Assembly: GCA_022649135.1 (NCBI GenBank)
Contig: JALCNP010000010.1
Coordinates: 1-64,000 of the forward strand
DNA from: Bifidobacterium sp.
GTDB taxonomy: Bacteria; Actinomycetota; Actinomycetes; Actinomycetales; Bifidobacteriaceae
Direction of reading: 5' to 3'
DNA length: 64,000 bases
Each line of letters starts with the position of its first letter. Position 1 is the stretch's first letter. Both the position numbers and the translations under genes were made by a program. The notes under the pieces were generated by a model that was given only the letters and a program-made list of their open reading frames with translations, was not told where the DNA came from and did no database searches. This document shows, piece by piece, positions 35,396-44,090 of this stretch.

Positions 35396-36121
35396 ATGCA
35401 GGGACTGCCTCAAGCCCTCGTTCGGGATAGATACGTCCTGCTTCTTCTGCTCGCTTCGGTGCTCATCGGAGCCGTTCTCTACCCGCAGCTTCCGGCGCGC
35501 ATGGCGATCCACTGGAATGCGGCCGGGCGGCCCGATGCCTATGCCCCTCGTGCGGTGGGGGTTGGACTGGAACCTCTTGCGGGAGTGACCTTCTACATGC
35601 TTCTCTGCGTGCTGCCGCTTATCGACCCGCGTTCCGACGGCCACCGCGGATTCGCCGGAGGCCTCCAGACGGTCAAGGTCCTCCAGGCGGCGATGTGTCT
35701 GGTCCTTCAGGTCTGCGCCGTGCTCGTGGCCATGGGCCGAGATGTCAACATCGGTATGGTGGGCGGGCTGAGCGTCGCCGTGATGCTCATCGCATCGGGC
35801 AACGTCATGGCTCGATTCCGCCCGAACTATTTCATGGGGGTACGCACTCCCTGGACGCTCGCCGACCCGGCGGTGTGGAGAAGGACACAACGCTTCGCCG
35901 GCCCGGTATGGGTTCTTGCCGGCATGGCGATGCTGCCGCTCTCCGCCCTTGCCGGACGCTTCCTGTTCGCGGGTCTGCTTGCGTGCACCGCCGTGGCCGC
36001 AATCGTCCCGACGGTTTATTCGTATCGTGTTTTCCACCGCATCCACGCTCCTGGTGTCGCTGGCCCCCCGAGGGAGCGTCGCATGGGCTCCCCGGCTGAC
36101 GATGGCACAGAGCAATCATGA
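35396..36121 (+). CDS. SdpI/DUF1648-family membrane protein
   Basis: A 241-residue membrane protein with about seven spans. The N-terminal LYPQLPARMAIHWNAAGRPDAYAPRAVGV is the DUF1648 motif, and MARFRPNYFMGVRTPWTLADPAVWRRTQRFAGPVWVLAGM is the SdpI signature. In Bacillus subtilis SdpI is the immunity protein for the SdpC toxin and also relieves SdpR repression. No SdpC-like toxin is visible here, so protection against another peptide or an envelope-stress role is likely. The next gene, 15 bases on, is an SdpR-like repressor. Confidence 0.88.
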   Translation: MQGLPQALVRDRYVLLLLLASVLIGAVLYPQLPARMAIHWNAAGRPDAYAPRAVGVGLEPLAGVTFYMLLCVLPLIDPRSDGHRGFAGGLQTVKVLQAAMCLVLQVCAVLVAMGRDVNIGMVGGLSVAVMLIASGNVMARFRPNYFMGVRTPWTLADPAVWRRTQRFAGPVWVLAGMAMLPLSALAGRFLFAGLLACTAVAAIVPTVYSYRVFHRIHAPGVAGPPRERRMGSPADDGTEQS

Positions 36122-36136
36122 GAGAAGGAGGCCGAA

Positions 36137-36496
36137 ATGGCGGTCAATGACATGTTCAAGGCGCTCGCGGATCCGACGCGCCGCCAGATCATCGTACTGC
36201 TGAAAGACGAGGACCTGACGGCAGGGCAGATAGCCGATCATTTCCCCATCAGCAAGCCAAGCGTATCCCGGCATCTCAAGCTGCTCAGACAGGCCGGGCT
36301 CGTCCTCGACGAGCGTCAGGGACAGAGCATCGTCTACTCCCTCAACACCACCGTTCTGCAGGATGCGGTGGGATGGATCCTCCAGGCGACGGGAATGCGC
36401 AGGGACACGGTGATGCGCCGTGCACACGGAGCTGCGGCGGACAACAGGAAACACGCGGGCGTGGAGCTCACGGGGAAAGGAACGACCGATGATTGA
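36137..36496 (+). CDS. ArsR-family repressor (SdpR-like)
   Basis: A 119-residue winged-helix protein. Seen: MFKALADPTRRQIIVLLKDEDLTAGQIADHFPISKPSVSRHLKLLRQAGLVLDERQGQSIVYSLN, which matches the SdpR/ArsR DNA-binding fold, including the HFPISKPSVSRHL recognition helix. It has no metal-site Cys pair, as in SdpR. Ribosome-binding site AGGAGG. It overlaps the ATPase gene by 8 bases. It probably represses its own operon from the sites at 35308-35338. Confidence 0.9.
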   Translation: MAVNDMFKALADPTRRQIIVLLKDEDLTAGQIADHFPISKPSVSRHLKLLRQAGLVLDERQGQSIVYSLNTTVLQDAVGWILQATGMRRDTVMRRAHGAAADNRKHAGVELTGKGTTDD

Positions 36497-37214
36497 GTTC
36501 TTCGATGTATGCAAGGCCTTCGGCCCGGGAAAGACCGCGGCGGATCACATCACCCTCACGGTGAACGACGGCGAGATCTTCGGCTTCCTGGGACCGAACG
36601 GCGCAGGCAAGACGACGGCGATCAACATGATGACGGGCATACTTGCACCCGATTCCGGCCGCATCGCGGTGAACGGCGTCGACATCGTCCGCAATCCCGT
36701 GGAGGCCAAGCGGCAGTTCGGATACGTTCCCGACAGCCCCGATCGCCTGCTGCGCCTCACCGGCATGGAATACCTCACCTTCATGGCGGACGTCTACGAT
36801 GTTCCGACCGGCCCTCGCTCGTTCCGAATCGATGCCCTGTCCCGGGAATTCGGAATTCATGATGCGCTGGGGGACGAGATGCAAAGCTACTCGCACGGCA
36901 TGCGGCAGAAGGCCATGATCATCGGGGCTCTGTTGCACGACCCTGCCGTCTGGATACTGGACGAACCCATGACCGGTCTCGATCCGAAGTCGTCCTACAC
37001 GCTCAAACAGCGGATGCGCCAGCATGCCCGGGCCGGCAAAACCGTGTTCTTCTCCACGCATGTTCTGGAGGTGGCGCAGAACCTGTGCGACAGGGTTGCC
37101 ATTCTGGACCATGGTCGCATCCTGTTCTGTGGCGGGCTGGAGGAGTTGAGGAACGAGCACAAGGGCGATTCCTCGCTGGAGAAGATCTTCCTGGAGATGA
37201 CGGACCATGCATAA
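36489..37214 (+). CDS. ABC exporter ATPase
   Basis: A 241-residue nucleotide-binding protein of the drug/peptide exporter type. Seen: Walker A GPNGAGKTTAI near residue 37, the Q-loop region QFGYVPDSPDRLLRLTGMEYLTF, signature YSHGMRQKAMI, Walker B VWILDEPMTGLDPKS and the switch FFSTHVLEVAQ. It starts inside the repressor gene's end and overlaps the permease gene by 8 bases, so four genes form one coupled operon. Confidence 0.92.
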   Translation: MIEFFDVCKAFGPGKTAADHITLTVNDGEIFGFLGPNGAGKTTAINMMTGILAPDSGRIAVNGVDIVRNPVEAKRQFGYVPDSPDRLLRLTGMEYLTFMADVYDVPTGPRSFRIDALSREFGIHDALGDEMQSYSHGMRQKAMIIGALLHDPAVWILDEPMTGLDPKSSYTLKQRMRQHARAGKTVFFSTHVLEVAQNLCDRVAILDHGRILFCGGLEELRNEHKGDSSLEKIFLEMTDHA

Positions 37215-39387
37215 GCTGCTCTCCCTCACGAGGGTTCTGCTGAAGAACGGCTCCATTCTCAGCACCACGACCACTGGAAAACGCGGAAAGGTCGCGCTCC
37301 TCGTGTTTCTCGTCGCGTGCGTTCCCCTCGCCCTTATGCAATCGCTCGGATTGTGGAACACATACGGGACGATCGCCTCCGGCGGCATGGTCGGATCCGT
37401 TATCACCGCCGAACTCACGGCGGCCTGTCTGGCCATGGTGCTCATCGGCATCCTGTATGTCATCAGCACTTTCTATTTTGCCGATGACGTGGTGCTGCTC
37501 CTCACCCTTCCTCTGAGGCCACGACGGGTTCTCGCCGCGAAATTCATAGTCGTGCTGCTTTTCCAGTATCTGCTTGATGCCCTGATCGTGCTGCCGATGC
37601 TGGTGGTCATCGGCATCCGGAACGCGGGCTGGTGGTATTGGCTTAATGCGGTAATCGTGTTTGTGGCCCTTCCCATTCTTCCGACCGTCGTATGTTCGGT
37701 TGTCAGCATCCTGCTCATGGCGTTCAGCCGGTTTTTCCGGAACAAGGACAGGGCCAAGTTCCTCGGTGGTCTTGTGGCGATCCTCCTTGCCCTCGGCATC
37801 TCCATTCCGCTGCAGCTTTCCGGCGGCGGGCCGTCGATGTCATCGGCCATGATTCACGTCGGCGGTTCCCTCGGCGCAACGATCGGCGTCGCGTTCCCGT
37901 CCGTGCTGCTTGCCTCTCGGTCCATGGTCGACGGGACGGGGCTCTCCCTGTTGTGGCAGGCGGCCTTCCTCCTGCTCAGCGCCCTGGGGATCGTGCTTTT
38001 CCTGGTCGTCTCCGACCGTCTCTATCTTCGAGGCGTCGTGGGGCTGACTCAGAGTGCTGAGACACAGCGAGACGGGGGCCGTGTTCTCGTCGGGAAGCGG
38101 CATTCGGCGCTCGCCGCGCTCGTCATCAGGGACTGGCGCATCCTCTACCGCACGCCGACGTATTCGCTTAACTGTCTGCTCGGCGCCTTTCTCGGGCCGG
38201 TGATGATAACCGTCCTGCTGGCCGTCACAATGCGCTCGGTCACGATTCCGGACATGGGCCCCCTTGGCGTTTCGGTGGCGGTGATGGCGGTCGTTTCCGT
38301 GGGCACACTGAATGTGGTGTCCTCCACCGCCATGTCTCGTGATGGGCGGGATGCGGTCATGGCGCACCTTCTGCCGGTGCGACCGGAGACCCAGATTCTC
38401 GCCAAGCTGATTCCCGGCACCGCTCTCAGCCTGGCGTCGCTCCTTCTGATGGTCGTGCCTGCGTCCGTCATTCTCCGGCCGGGTCTGCAGACCGTCGCCG
38501 TCGTATGCGTGTTGGGGGTGGTGGGAGTGCTGAGCGCGAACATGATCGGGCTTCTCGTCGATCTCGCCTTTCCCAAGCTTGACTGGCAGGATGAAACCGT
38601 CGCCGTCAAACAGAACATCAACGTGTTCATCTCCCTGCTCCTCTCTCTTGCGGTGTTCGGGCTTCCCGCAGCAATCATCATGCTGACGCACATGCGCATG
38701 GCGGGCGGTGTGATTTTTCTTGGAGTCTACGATCTGGGGATGCTGCTGCTTTCCGCATTGCTGCTGTTTCGCTGGGGGCCGGCGCTGTTCTTCGGCATCG
38801 TCGGGGAACCCGGGAATCGGGGGTCGGTGAAGGCCCGTGCGAAAGACGGGGCTGCGGGTATGTCATCGGGTGCCTCAGCGGGACCGAGGAGAGGCGACTG
38901 GGCCATCCGCGGGGCGCGTCGTCTCGTTCGGCTGAAATTCGGCCGCGATGGGGAGGGGCACTCCTCCAGAGCCGGTGTCGCCGCGGCGGTGGTCACGGCG
39001 GTCGCCCTGTTGGCATGCGGGGGAGTGCTGGTCTGGGAGTTCTTCTTCGTCCGGACGACGGTGGATGTCGGCCCCACGCAGGTGTCCGTGTCCGCGGGCA
39101 TCGGGGAGGCCTCTCGCTTCGACCTCTCTCAGGTGCGCAGTGTGTACATCGGGAGCTCCCTTCCCGCCACCAGCGACAGGACGGGGTTTGAATCGGGGTC
39201 GCAACTGCGCGGAACCTTTACCGTGCGCGGCCTTGGGCGTGGCCATGTCTACGCTCAGAGCAGCAAGGGACCTTTCCTGTTCATCATCCTCAAGGGAGGG
39301 GGATTCACGGTTTTCAATTTCGAGGACGGCTCCCGGACGCTCGGCCTCTACCACGCTCTGCTTCCCTATGCTTCCGAGCGGCGGTGA
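37207..39387 (+). CDS. multi-span ABC exporter permease with C-terminal PH-like domain
   Basis: A 726-residue membrane protein with about 12-14 spans (ABC-2/ABC_export type), far longer than a usual ABC-2 permease. Seen: FADDVVLLLTLPLRPRRVLAAKFIVVLL, a motif typical of this group, and DWRILYRTPTYSLNCLLGAFLGPV in the second half. From about residue 615, after a last span (ALLACGGVLVWEFFF), comes a soluble region (TTVDVGPTQVSVSAGIGEASRFDLSQVRSVYIG ... FLFIILKGGGFTVFNFED) resembling bacterial PH domains found with SdpI-like proteins. It should export or detoxify a substrate with the ATPase encoded just upstream. Confidence 0.82.
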   Translation: MHKLLSLTRVLLKNGSILSTTTTGKRGKVALLVFLVACVPLALMQSLGLWNTYGTIASGGMVGSVITAELTAACLAMVLIGILYVISTFYFADDVVLLLTLPLRPRRVLAAKFIVVLLFQYLLDALIVLPMLVVIGIRNAGWWYWLNAVIVFVALPILPTVVCSVVSILLMAFSRFFRNKDRAKFLGGLVAILLALGISIPLQLSGGGPSMSSAMIHVGGSLGATIGVAFPSVLLASRSMVDGTGLSLLWQAAFLLLSALGIVLFLVVSDRLYLRGVVGLTQSAETQRDGGRVLVGKRHSALAALVIRDWRILYRTPTYSLNCLLGAFLGPVMITVLLAVTMRSVTIPDMGPLGVSVAVMAVVSVGTLNVVSSTAMSRDGRDAVMAHLLPVRPETQILAKLIPGTALSLASLLLMVVPASVILRPGLQTVAVVCVLGVVGVLSANMIGLLVDLAFPKLDWQDETVAVKQNINVFISLLLSLAVFGLPAAIIMLTHMRMAGGVIFLGVYDLGMLLLSALLLFRWGPALFFGIVGEPGNRGSVKARAKDGAAGMSSGASAGPRRGDWAIRGARRLVRLKFGRDGEGHSSRAGVAAAVVTAVALLACGGVLVWEFFFVRTTVDVGPTQVSVSAGIGEASRFDLSQVRSVYIGSSLPATSDRTGFESGSQLRGTFTVRGLGRGHVYAQSSKGPFLFIILKGGGFTVFNFEDGSRTLGLYHALLPYASERR

Positions 39388-39420
39388 TATGGGGACCCCT
39401 GTCCTTCCCGGTTTTCCCGC

Positions 39421-39464
39421 TGCCGTCCCCTGCCGTGACCCATCTGGCACGACAGGGGACGGCA
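39421..39464. terminator. bidirectional terminator hairpin
   Basis: TGCCGTCCCCTG at 39421-39432 pairs with CAGGGGACGGCA at 39453-39464, and after one mismatch CGTG pairs with CACG. It lies between the convergent exporter permease and LacI genes. Confidence 0.75.
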
Positions 39465-39500
39465 TCGGGCTCGGGCTCCCCATGGGGCCGGCGGATGGAA

Positions 39501-40682
39501 TCATTCCCCTTGTGGCGTTGCGATCTGCGCCACTGTGGCCCTTTCGACCAGTTGGGGGCGCAGGAGGGTTTTTCTCGGTCGCTCGAGCCAGGCTCTGCCC
39601 GTGCGTGGGCGTGTTCCTGGCTCGGCGCCTGCCCGCTTGTCGTGGCCGTCTGTCGCTGGCGTGGATGGGAACTTGCCTGTGCCATTCGGTTCTGCAGCCT
39701 GAACGGACGTGTCCGTGTCATGCTCCTCCGCGGTTTCCCGGTCTATGCGCTGCATGATGGTGCGCATCGCCATCCGGGTGAGCTCACGGAGGTTCTGATC
39801 GATCGTCGTGAGATTGACGTTGATCCCCCGAAGGAACATGTCGTTGTCATATCCGATGACGGAGACGTCGCCGGGAATCTTCACCCCCCTGTGCGTCATT
39901 CCGCTTATGGCTCCCAGTGCGGTCATGTCGTTGCCGCAGAAGACCGCGGTGACCTGTTGGTCGAGGAGGGGATCGATCGCTTCGAGGCCCCCCTCGAAGC
40001 GGAACCTTCCTTCCGTGATTCTTTCCGGAGGAACGGGGAACCCTGCCTCGGACATGCGGTCGAGGAATCCTTCCGTGCGGCCGTCCCTGCTCATGTACGT
40101 TGATTTGGCCGCTATCATCGCCACCTGTCGATGACCGTGGTCCAGCAGGCACTGCGCCGCCATGCGTCCGCCGAGATAGTTGTCGAATCCCACGGAATCG
40201 CACCAGGGCAGGGATGAGATCCTGTCCAGAAGAACAACGGGGATGTCGCAATGCTCGATCGCCGTGCGGAACTCGTCGGGTCTGCCGAAGGATTCGAGCG
40301 AGGGCACGATCATCATGCCGTCAAGCCCCCGGGAGCGGAACTGTCTGATGAGGCGCTGCTCGCCGGCGGCATCGTCGTTCGAGTTGGCTATGACAAGGAC
40401 ATATCCCCGGGCGTTGCATTCGTCGCTCAGATATGTGGCCATGTCCGCGAAGAAGACGTTCTGTATGTCGGGCACGATCAGCCCCAGCAGCATGGAGCGG
40501 TTGCTCACCAGGCTGCGCGCATTCTGGTTGGGCACATAGTGCAGGCGCTCCGCTGTCTCGATGATGCGCCGTCGGGTCGCATCGGAGAGTCGGTTCGGGC
40601 GTTTGTTCAATGTCAGCGACACGGCGGTGATCGAGGTCCGCGCCTGCCGGGCCACGTCCTTGATCGTTGTCTTTCCCGGCAT
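39501..40682 (-). CDS. LacI-family regulator with extended C terminus, probable nucleoside regulon repressor
   Basis: A 393-residue regulator. The helix-turn-helix is TTIKDVARQARTSITAVSLTLNKRPNRLSDATRRRI near residues 4-40; the effector domain begins MLLGLIVPDIQNVFFADM and includes VIGYDNDMFLRGINVNLTTIDQNL. A normal LacI would end near residue 330; here about 60 extra low-complexity residues (TSVQAAEPNGTGKFPSTPATDG...) follow, which may be a disordered tail. It is divergent from the nucleoside hydrolase and MFS genes, with operator 40750-40765 between them. The same palindrome precedes the two minus-strand nucleoside units, so it may control all three. Confidence 0.88.
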   Translation of the reverse strand: MPGKTTIKDVARQARTSITAVSLTLNKRPNRLSDATRRRIIETAERLHYVPNQNARSLVSNRSMLLGLIVPDIQNVFFADMATYLSDECNARGYVLVIANSNDDAAGEQRLIRQFRSRGLDGMMIVPSLESFGRPDEFRTAIEHCDIPVVLLDRISSLPWCDSVGFDNYLGGRMAAQCLLDHGHRQVAMIAAKSTYMSRDGRTEGFLDRMSEAGFPVPPERITEGRFRFEGGLEAIDPLLDQQVTAVFCGNDMTALGAISGMTHRGVKIPGDVSVIGYDNDMFLRGINVNLTTIDQNLRELTRMAMRTIMQRIDRETAEEHDTDTSVQAAEPNGTGKFPSTPATDGHDKRAGAEPGTRPRTGRAWLERPRKTLLRPQLVERATVAQIATPQGE

Positions 40683-40749
40683 GATACCCTCCCGAAGCTT
40701 TCCGTCTTGACTGTGCTTTCCCTAAGTTTTATCATAGAGGCGACGATTT

Positions 40750-40765
40750 GGTAAAACGTATTACC
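40750..40765. promoter_or_regulatory. candidate LacI operator, nucleoside regulon site A
   Basis: GGTAAAACGTATTACC, a near-perfect palindrome centred on CG, in the divergent spacer between the LacI gene (start 40682) and the nucleoside hydrolase (start 40860). It is the best placed of three matching sites, since it can regulate both the regulator and the operon. Confidence 0.78.
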
Positions 40766-40859
40766 ATATCTGACGCTATGGCATGAACACATAGCGCAGG
40801 CACGAGGGCGTCTGCGGAAACGAAGACGTCGCGAGCGAGATGTGAACGAAGGAGTTGCG

Positions 40860-41810
40860 ATGGTGAAGAAGATCATACTGGACAGCGATCCCGGCCACGA
40901 TGATGCGGTGGCCATACTGCTGGCCCTGGGAAACAAGAACATAGACCTGCTGGGCGTGACGACCATCGGGGGCAATCAGACCCTGCACAAGGTGACATAC
41001 AACGCGCTTGCCGTTCTCGAACAGGCACACGAGTACAAGGTCCCGGTAGCGGCGGGCTGCGCGAAGCCTCTGGTGCGAGAGCTGGAGACGGCCCCCGGAA
41101 TCCACGGCGACACCGGGCTCGACGGTGTCGATCTGCCCAAGCCGAGCAGGAGCGTGATAGACAAGCATGGTGTGGATTTCATCATCGACACCATCATGGG
41201 CAACGAGCCCAAGACCATAACCCTGGTGCCGACGGGCCCGCTGACGAATATCGCCATGGCCGTCCGCAAGGAGCCCCGGATAGTGGACCGCGTCAAGGAG
41301 GTCGTGCTTATGGGAGGTGGCGTCCATGTGGGAAACTGGAGCGCCGTCGCCGAGTTCAACATGAAGGTCGACCCCGAGGCCGCCCACGTCGTGTTCAATG
41401 CGCCGTGGCCCGTGACCATGATCGGCCTCGACCTGACCCATCAGGCGCTGTGCACGCCGGCGCGTCAGCGCGACATAGAGTCCATCGGAACGCCGACCGC
41501 GAAGTTCGTCAGCCAGCTCATGGACTTCTTCCGCAAGTCCTACGAGAAGAACCAGGGATTCGTCGATCCTCCGGTGCACGACCCCTGCACCGTCGCCTAT
41601 CTCATCGATCCCAGTGTCATAACCGTGAGGAAGGCCCCCATCGATGTGGAGACCCAGGGTACGCTCACACTCGGTATGACCGTCGCCGATCTGCGCGCCC
41701 CGGCCCCAGCCGACTGCCACACGCAGTTCGGGGTGAAGCTGGATGCCGACCGCTTCTGGCAGCTCATTCATGAGGCCATAGCCAACATCGGCGAGGGGAT
41801 GGATCGATGA
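40860..41810 (+). CDS. nucleoside hydrolase (IunH/Rih family, canonical)
   Basis: A 316-residue ribonucleoside hydrolase. Seen: KKIILDSDPGHDDAVAILLALG (the canonical calcium-binding DxDxGxDDA), GVTTIGGNQ, VPTGPLTNIAMAVRKEP, VVLMGGG, EFNMKVDPEAA and the catalytic-type VHDPCTVAYLIDP. Unlike the two other hydrolases in the window, it keeps the DPGHDDA form. Start ATG 40860 behind AAGGAG. It overlaps the next gene by ATGA. Confidence 0.93.
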   Translation: MVKKIILDSDPGHDDAVAILLALGNKNIDLLGVTTIGGNQTLHKVTYNALAVLEQAHEYKVPVAAGCAKPLVRELETAPGIHGDTGLDGVDLPKPSRSVIDKHGVDFIIDTIMGNEPKTITLVPTGPLTNIAMAVRKEPRIVDRVKEVVLMGGGVHVGNWSAVAEFNMKVDPEAAHVVFNAPWPVTMIGLDLTHQALCTPARQRDIESIGTPTAKFVSQLMDFFRKSYEKNQGFVDPPVHDPCTVAYLIDPSVITVRKAPIDVETQGTLTLGMTVADLRAPAPADCHTQFGVKLDADRFWQLIHEAIANIGEGMDR

Positions 41811-43264
41811 GCGAGCCAACTTCCACCGCTGTCGATGGGCAGCGGAGCGCCGCGCCTCAGACGCCGCAATCCCCCACGGGCAAGGGATCCATCGCCGCAC
41901 TGATGGTTGCCCTTCTCGTGGCCGTCTTCGCCTTCCAGCTCAATGCCTCGATGCTCTCCCCGGCATTGGTGACCATGCAGAAGGAGCTGGACACCACCGC
42001 CTCACAGATCAGCCTGACCCAGACCGTGTTCTTCACGGCGGCCGCGTTGTTCTCCCTTTTTCTGCCGCGTCTCGCGGATCTCGCGGGTCGCAAGAAGGTG
42101 CTGCTCGGCATGCTGATTGCCACCGTGGTGGGATGCATCATCTCCGCCCTTTCGGTGAACGTCCCCATGCTGATGGTGGGAAGGGTGCTGCAGGGCGTTT
42201 CCGGCCCCTTGGTCCCGCTGTGCCTGATCATGCTGCATGTGAGGGTTCCCGACGGTGCCAGATACGCACGGCTGATGGCGGTCATCACCTCGGTGAACGG
42301 TGGCATCGCCGGCGTCGACGCTCTACTTGGCGGGTGGCTTGCCGCTCACTACGGCTTCCGCTCGATCTTCTGGACCATGGCGGGCATCGCCGTCGTCGCC
42401 GTGGTGCTGATCTGGATCACCACGCAGGAAAGCTATGCGGAGGATCGTTCCGCGATGGATTGGCTCGGCGCGTTCCTGATCGTGGTTGCGATCGGCGCTT
42501 TGCTGGTCGCCGTCGATGAGGCCGAGAAGCTGGCAGGCGCGAACTGGGGGCTGTTCTGCATACTTGTCATCGTTGCCGTTCTTGCATTCGTCGCTTTCTG
42601 GAATGTGGAGAAGCACAAGAAGGCTCCCATGGTGGCGACCGGCTATCTTAAGCAGCGTCGTACGTGGGGTCTGCTTCTGACCACCCTGCTGACCATGACG
42701 GGCGTCTTCGCCATCATGAACGGCATAGTGCCGGCGCTGGCGCAGGACGTGAAGTTCGGCGCGGGTCTCGCCGCGGACGCCGCCTCGCTGGCGACGTTGA
42801 CGCCCTATGCCCTGGCAGGCCTCGCTTTTGGCCCGGTTTCGGGGTGGCTGGCCAGCAAATTCGGCTATCATACGGTGCTGCGTTTCGGCCTGGTCGCAAC
42901 GATTGTCGGCATTGCGCTGACGATGCTGACGGCCTCTGCGCCGAGCGTCTGGGCATTGGTCCTCATCTCCGTGTTCGTGGGTCTGGCCTATGCCGGAACG
43001 GTTAACATCATGCTTAACGGTCTGGGAATAGTTTTGTCGCCCGAGGACAACCCCGGGTACCTTCCCGGACTGAACGCCGGAGCGTTCAACCTGGGCGCCG
43101 GCCTGAGCTTCGCGGTGCTGTATGCGGTGCTTACCCAGGTGAACGGCGGTGCAGGGACCTCGTCCTACGTGCTGAGCATTGGCGTGGGCGGTGTGCTCGT
43201 GGTGGCTGCGCTGCTGTGCTCGTTCCTCATCCCGCCGGTGGAGACGTCCGCGTCGGATCGCTGA
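41807..43264 (+). CDS. MFS transporter paired with the canonical nucleoside hydrolase
   Basis: A 485-residue major facilitator protein with about 14 spans. Seen: QLNASMLSPALVTMQKELDTTASQISLTQTVFF, LFLPRLADLAGRKKVLLGML (loop 2-3 signature), GRVLQGVSGPLVPLCLIMLHVRVP and GLAYAGTVNIMLNGLGIVLSPEDNPG. It belongs to a different MFS branch from the two paralogues near 30 and 33 kb, but its coupling to a nucleoside hydrolase (ATGA overlap) suggests nucleoside import. Confidence 0.88.
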   Translation: MSEPTSTAVDGQRSAAPQTPQSPTGKGSIAALMVALLVAVFAFQLNASMLSPALVTMQKELDTTASQISLTQTVFFTAAALFSLFLPRLADLAGRKKVLLGMLIATVVGCIISALSVNVPMLMVGRVLQGVSGPLVPLCLIMLHVRVPDGARYARLMAVITSVNGGIAGVDALLGGWLAAHYGFRSIFWTMAGIAVVAVVLIWITTQESYAEDRSAMDWLGAFLIVVAIGALLVAVDEAEKLAGANWGLFCILVIVAVLAFVAFWNVEKHKKAPMVATGYLKQRRTWGLLLTTLLTMTGVFAIMNGIVPALAQDVKFGAGLAADAASLATLTPYALAGLAFGPVSGWLASKFGYHTVLRFGLVATIVGIALTMLTASAPSVWALVLISVFVGLAYAGTVNIMLNGLGIVLSPEDNPGYLPGLNAGAFNLGAGLSFAVLYAVLTQVNGGAGTSSYVLSIGVGGVLVVAALLCSFLIPPVETSASDR

Positions 43265-43354
43265 CGCGTCATCTCCGGCACGGTCTGGACAAGGTCATGC
43301 CGCCAGGGCGGCGTCCGCCTCTCTCATGGTGGGGACGCCGTGCGCTGGCTCTTG

Positions 43355-43382
43355 GATTGCGTCGGCTCAGGCCGACGCAATC
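43355..43382. terminator. bidirectional terminator hairpin
   Basis: Twelve-base arms GATTGCGTCGGC and GCCGACGCAATC enclose a four-base TCAG loop, followed by TTGCT. It lies between the convergent MFS and TetR genes. Confidence 0.8.
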
Positions 43383-43385
43383 TTG

Positions 43386-44090
43386 CTACTGGTGGATTCC
43401 GACCTGTTGGAAGAATTCGGTGAGGCCGCGTGCGACGTCCACGCTGTGGTCGTTCAGCCACTGTAGCTGAAGCCCGTCGGCCACGGCGATCATAGTGCTG
43501 ACGGCGATGGCCGGGTCCCACGGAGGGGAGAACACCCCCTGGTCGTTCGCCTGCCGGATCAGCGGTTCGAAAACGTGATGGGTCATGGCCGTGCGGCGCA
43601 GAAAATAGGCGTGCGCGGGGTGCTGCGGATTCCCCGCCTGCATCTGCATGCGCACATACAACTCGACCAGTCCAGGTGTTTCCTGGTTGTGCCCGTTGAT
43701 TGCTATGACCTGTTGCATCAGCTTCGCCATGTCGACCTTGCCGCGGCACAGGGTGCGCAGAAAGTCATCCTCCGATTCGCCGTCCTGGGGCGGAGTCGCG
43801 AATATGGTCAGCTGATGGGCCTGAATGCGGTCACGTGTCTCGAGAATCTGTATGTAAAGATCGTTCATTGAAGAAAAATAATGCAGTACCCCGGATTCGG
43901 AAAGCCCGGCCGATTCCGCGATGGAGTGGAGTGTCGTGTCGTCGAACCCATGCACCCCTATGAGATGGAGAGCCTGGTCGAGGATCTCCTGTCGTTTGGC
44001 TATCCCCTTGTGATAGTGATGGTTCTGTTCCGTGGCAGGCCCCTTCCCTCCCCGTTCGATTCCATGCCAGTATAACGCGGCTGCGCGCAC
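43386..44090 (-). CDS. TetR-family regulator
   Basis: A TetR-type regulator of up to 234 residues. The helix-turn-helix is KRQEILDQALHLIGVHGFDDTTLHSIAESAGLSESGVLHYFSSMNDLYIQIL; the C-terminal half resembles TetR ligand domains. The start is uncertain: only a GTG at 44090 gives an in-frame start before the domain, yet a promoter-like TTTACC-16-TATACT lies just inside it near 44070-44097, which would imply a later, non-standard start near the GGGGAGGGAAGGGG sequence. It is divergent from the large adhesin gene and could regulate it. Confidence 0.82.
   Translation of the reverse strand: MRAAALYWHGIERGGKGPATEQNHHYHKGIAKRQEILDQALHLIGVHGFDDTTLHSIAESAGLSESGVLHYFSSMNDLYIQILETRDRIQAHQLTIFATPPQDGESEDDFLRTLCRGKVDMAKLMQQVIAINGHNQETPGLVELYVRMQMQAGNPQHPAHAYFLRRTAMTHHVFEPLIRQANDQGVFSPPWDPAIAVSTMIAVADGLQLQWLNDHSVDVARGLTEFFQQVGIHQ

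Noticed and set aside
35364..35588. 74-residue plus-strand frame overlapping the SdpI-like gene start
   Set aside because: Its sequence after the first residues is the SdpI-like gene in another frame, with no family match.
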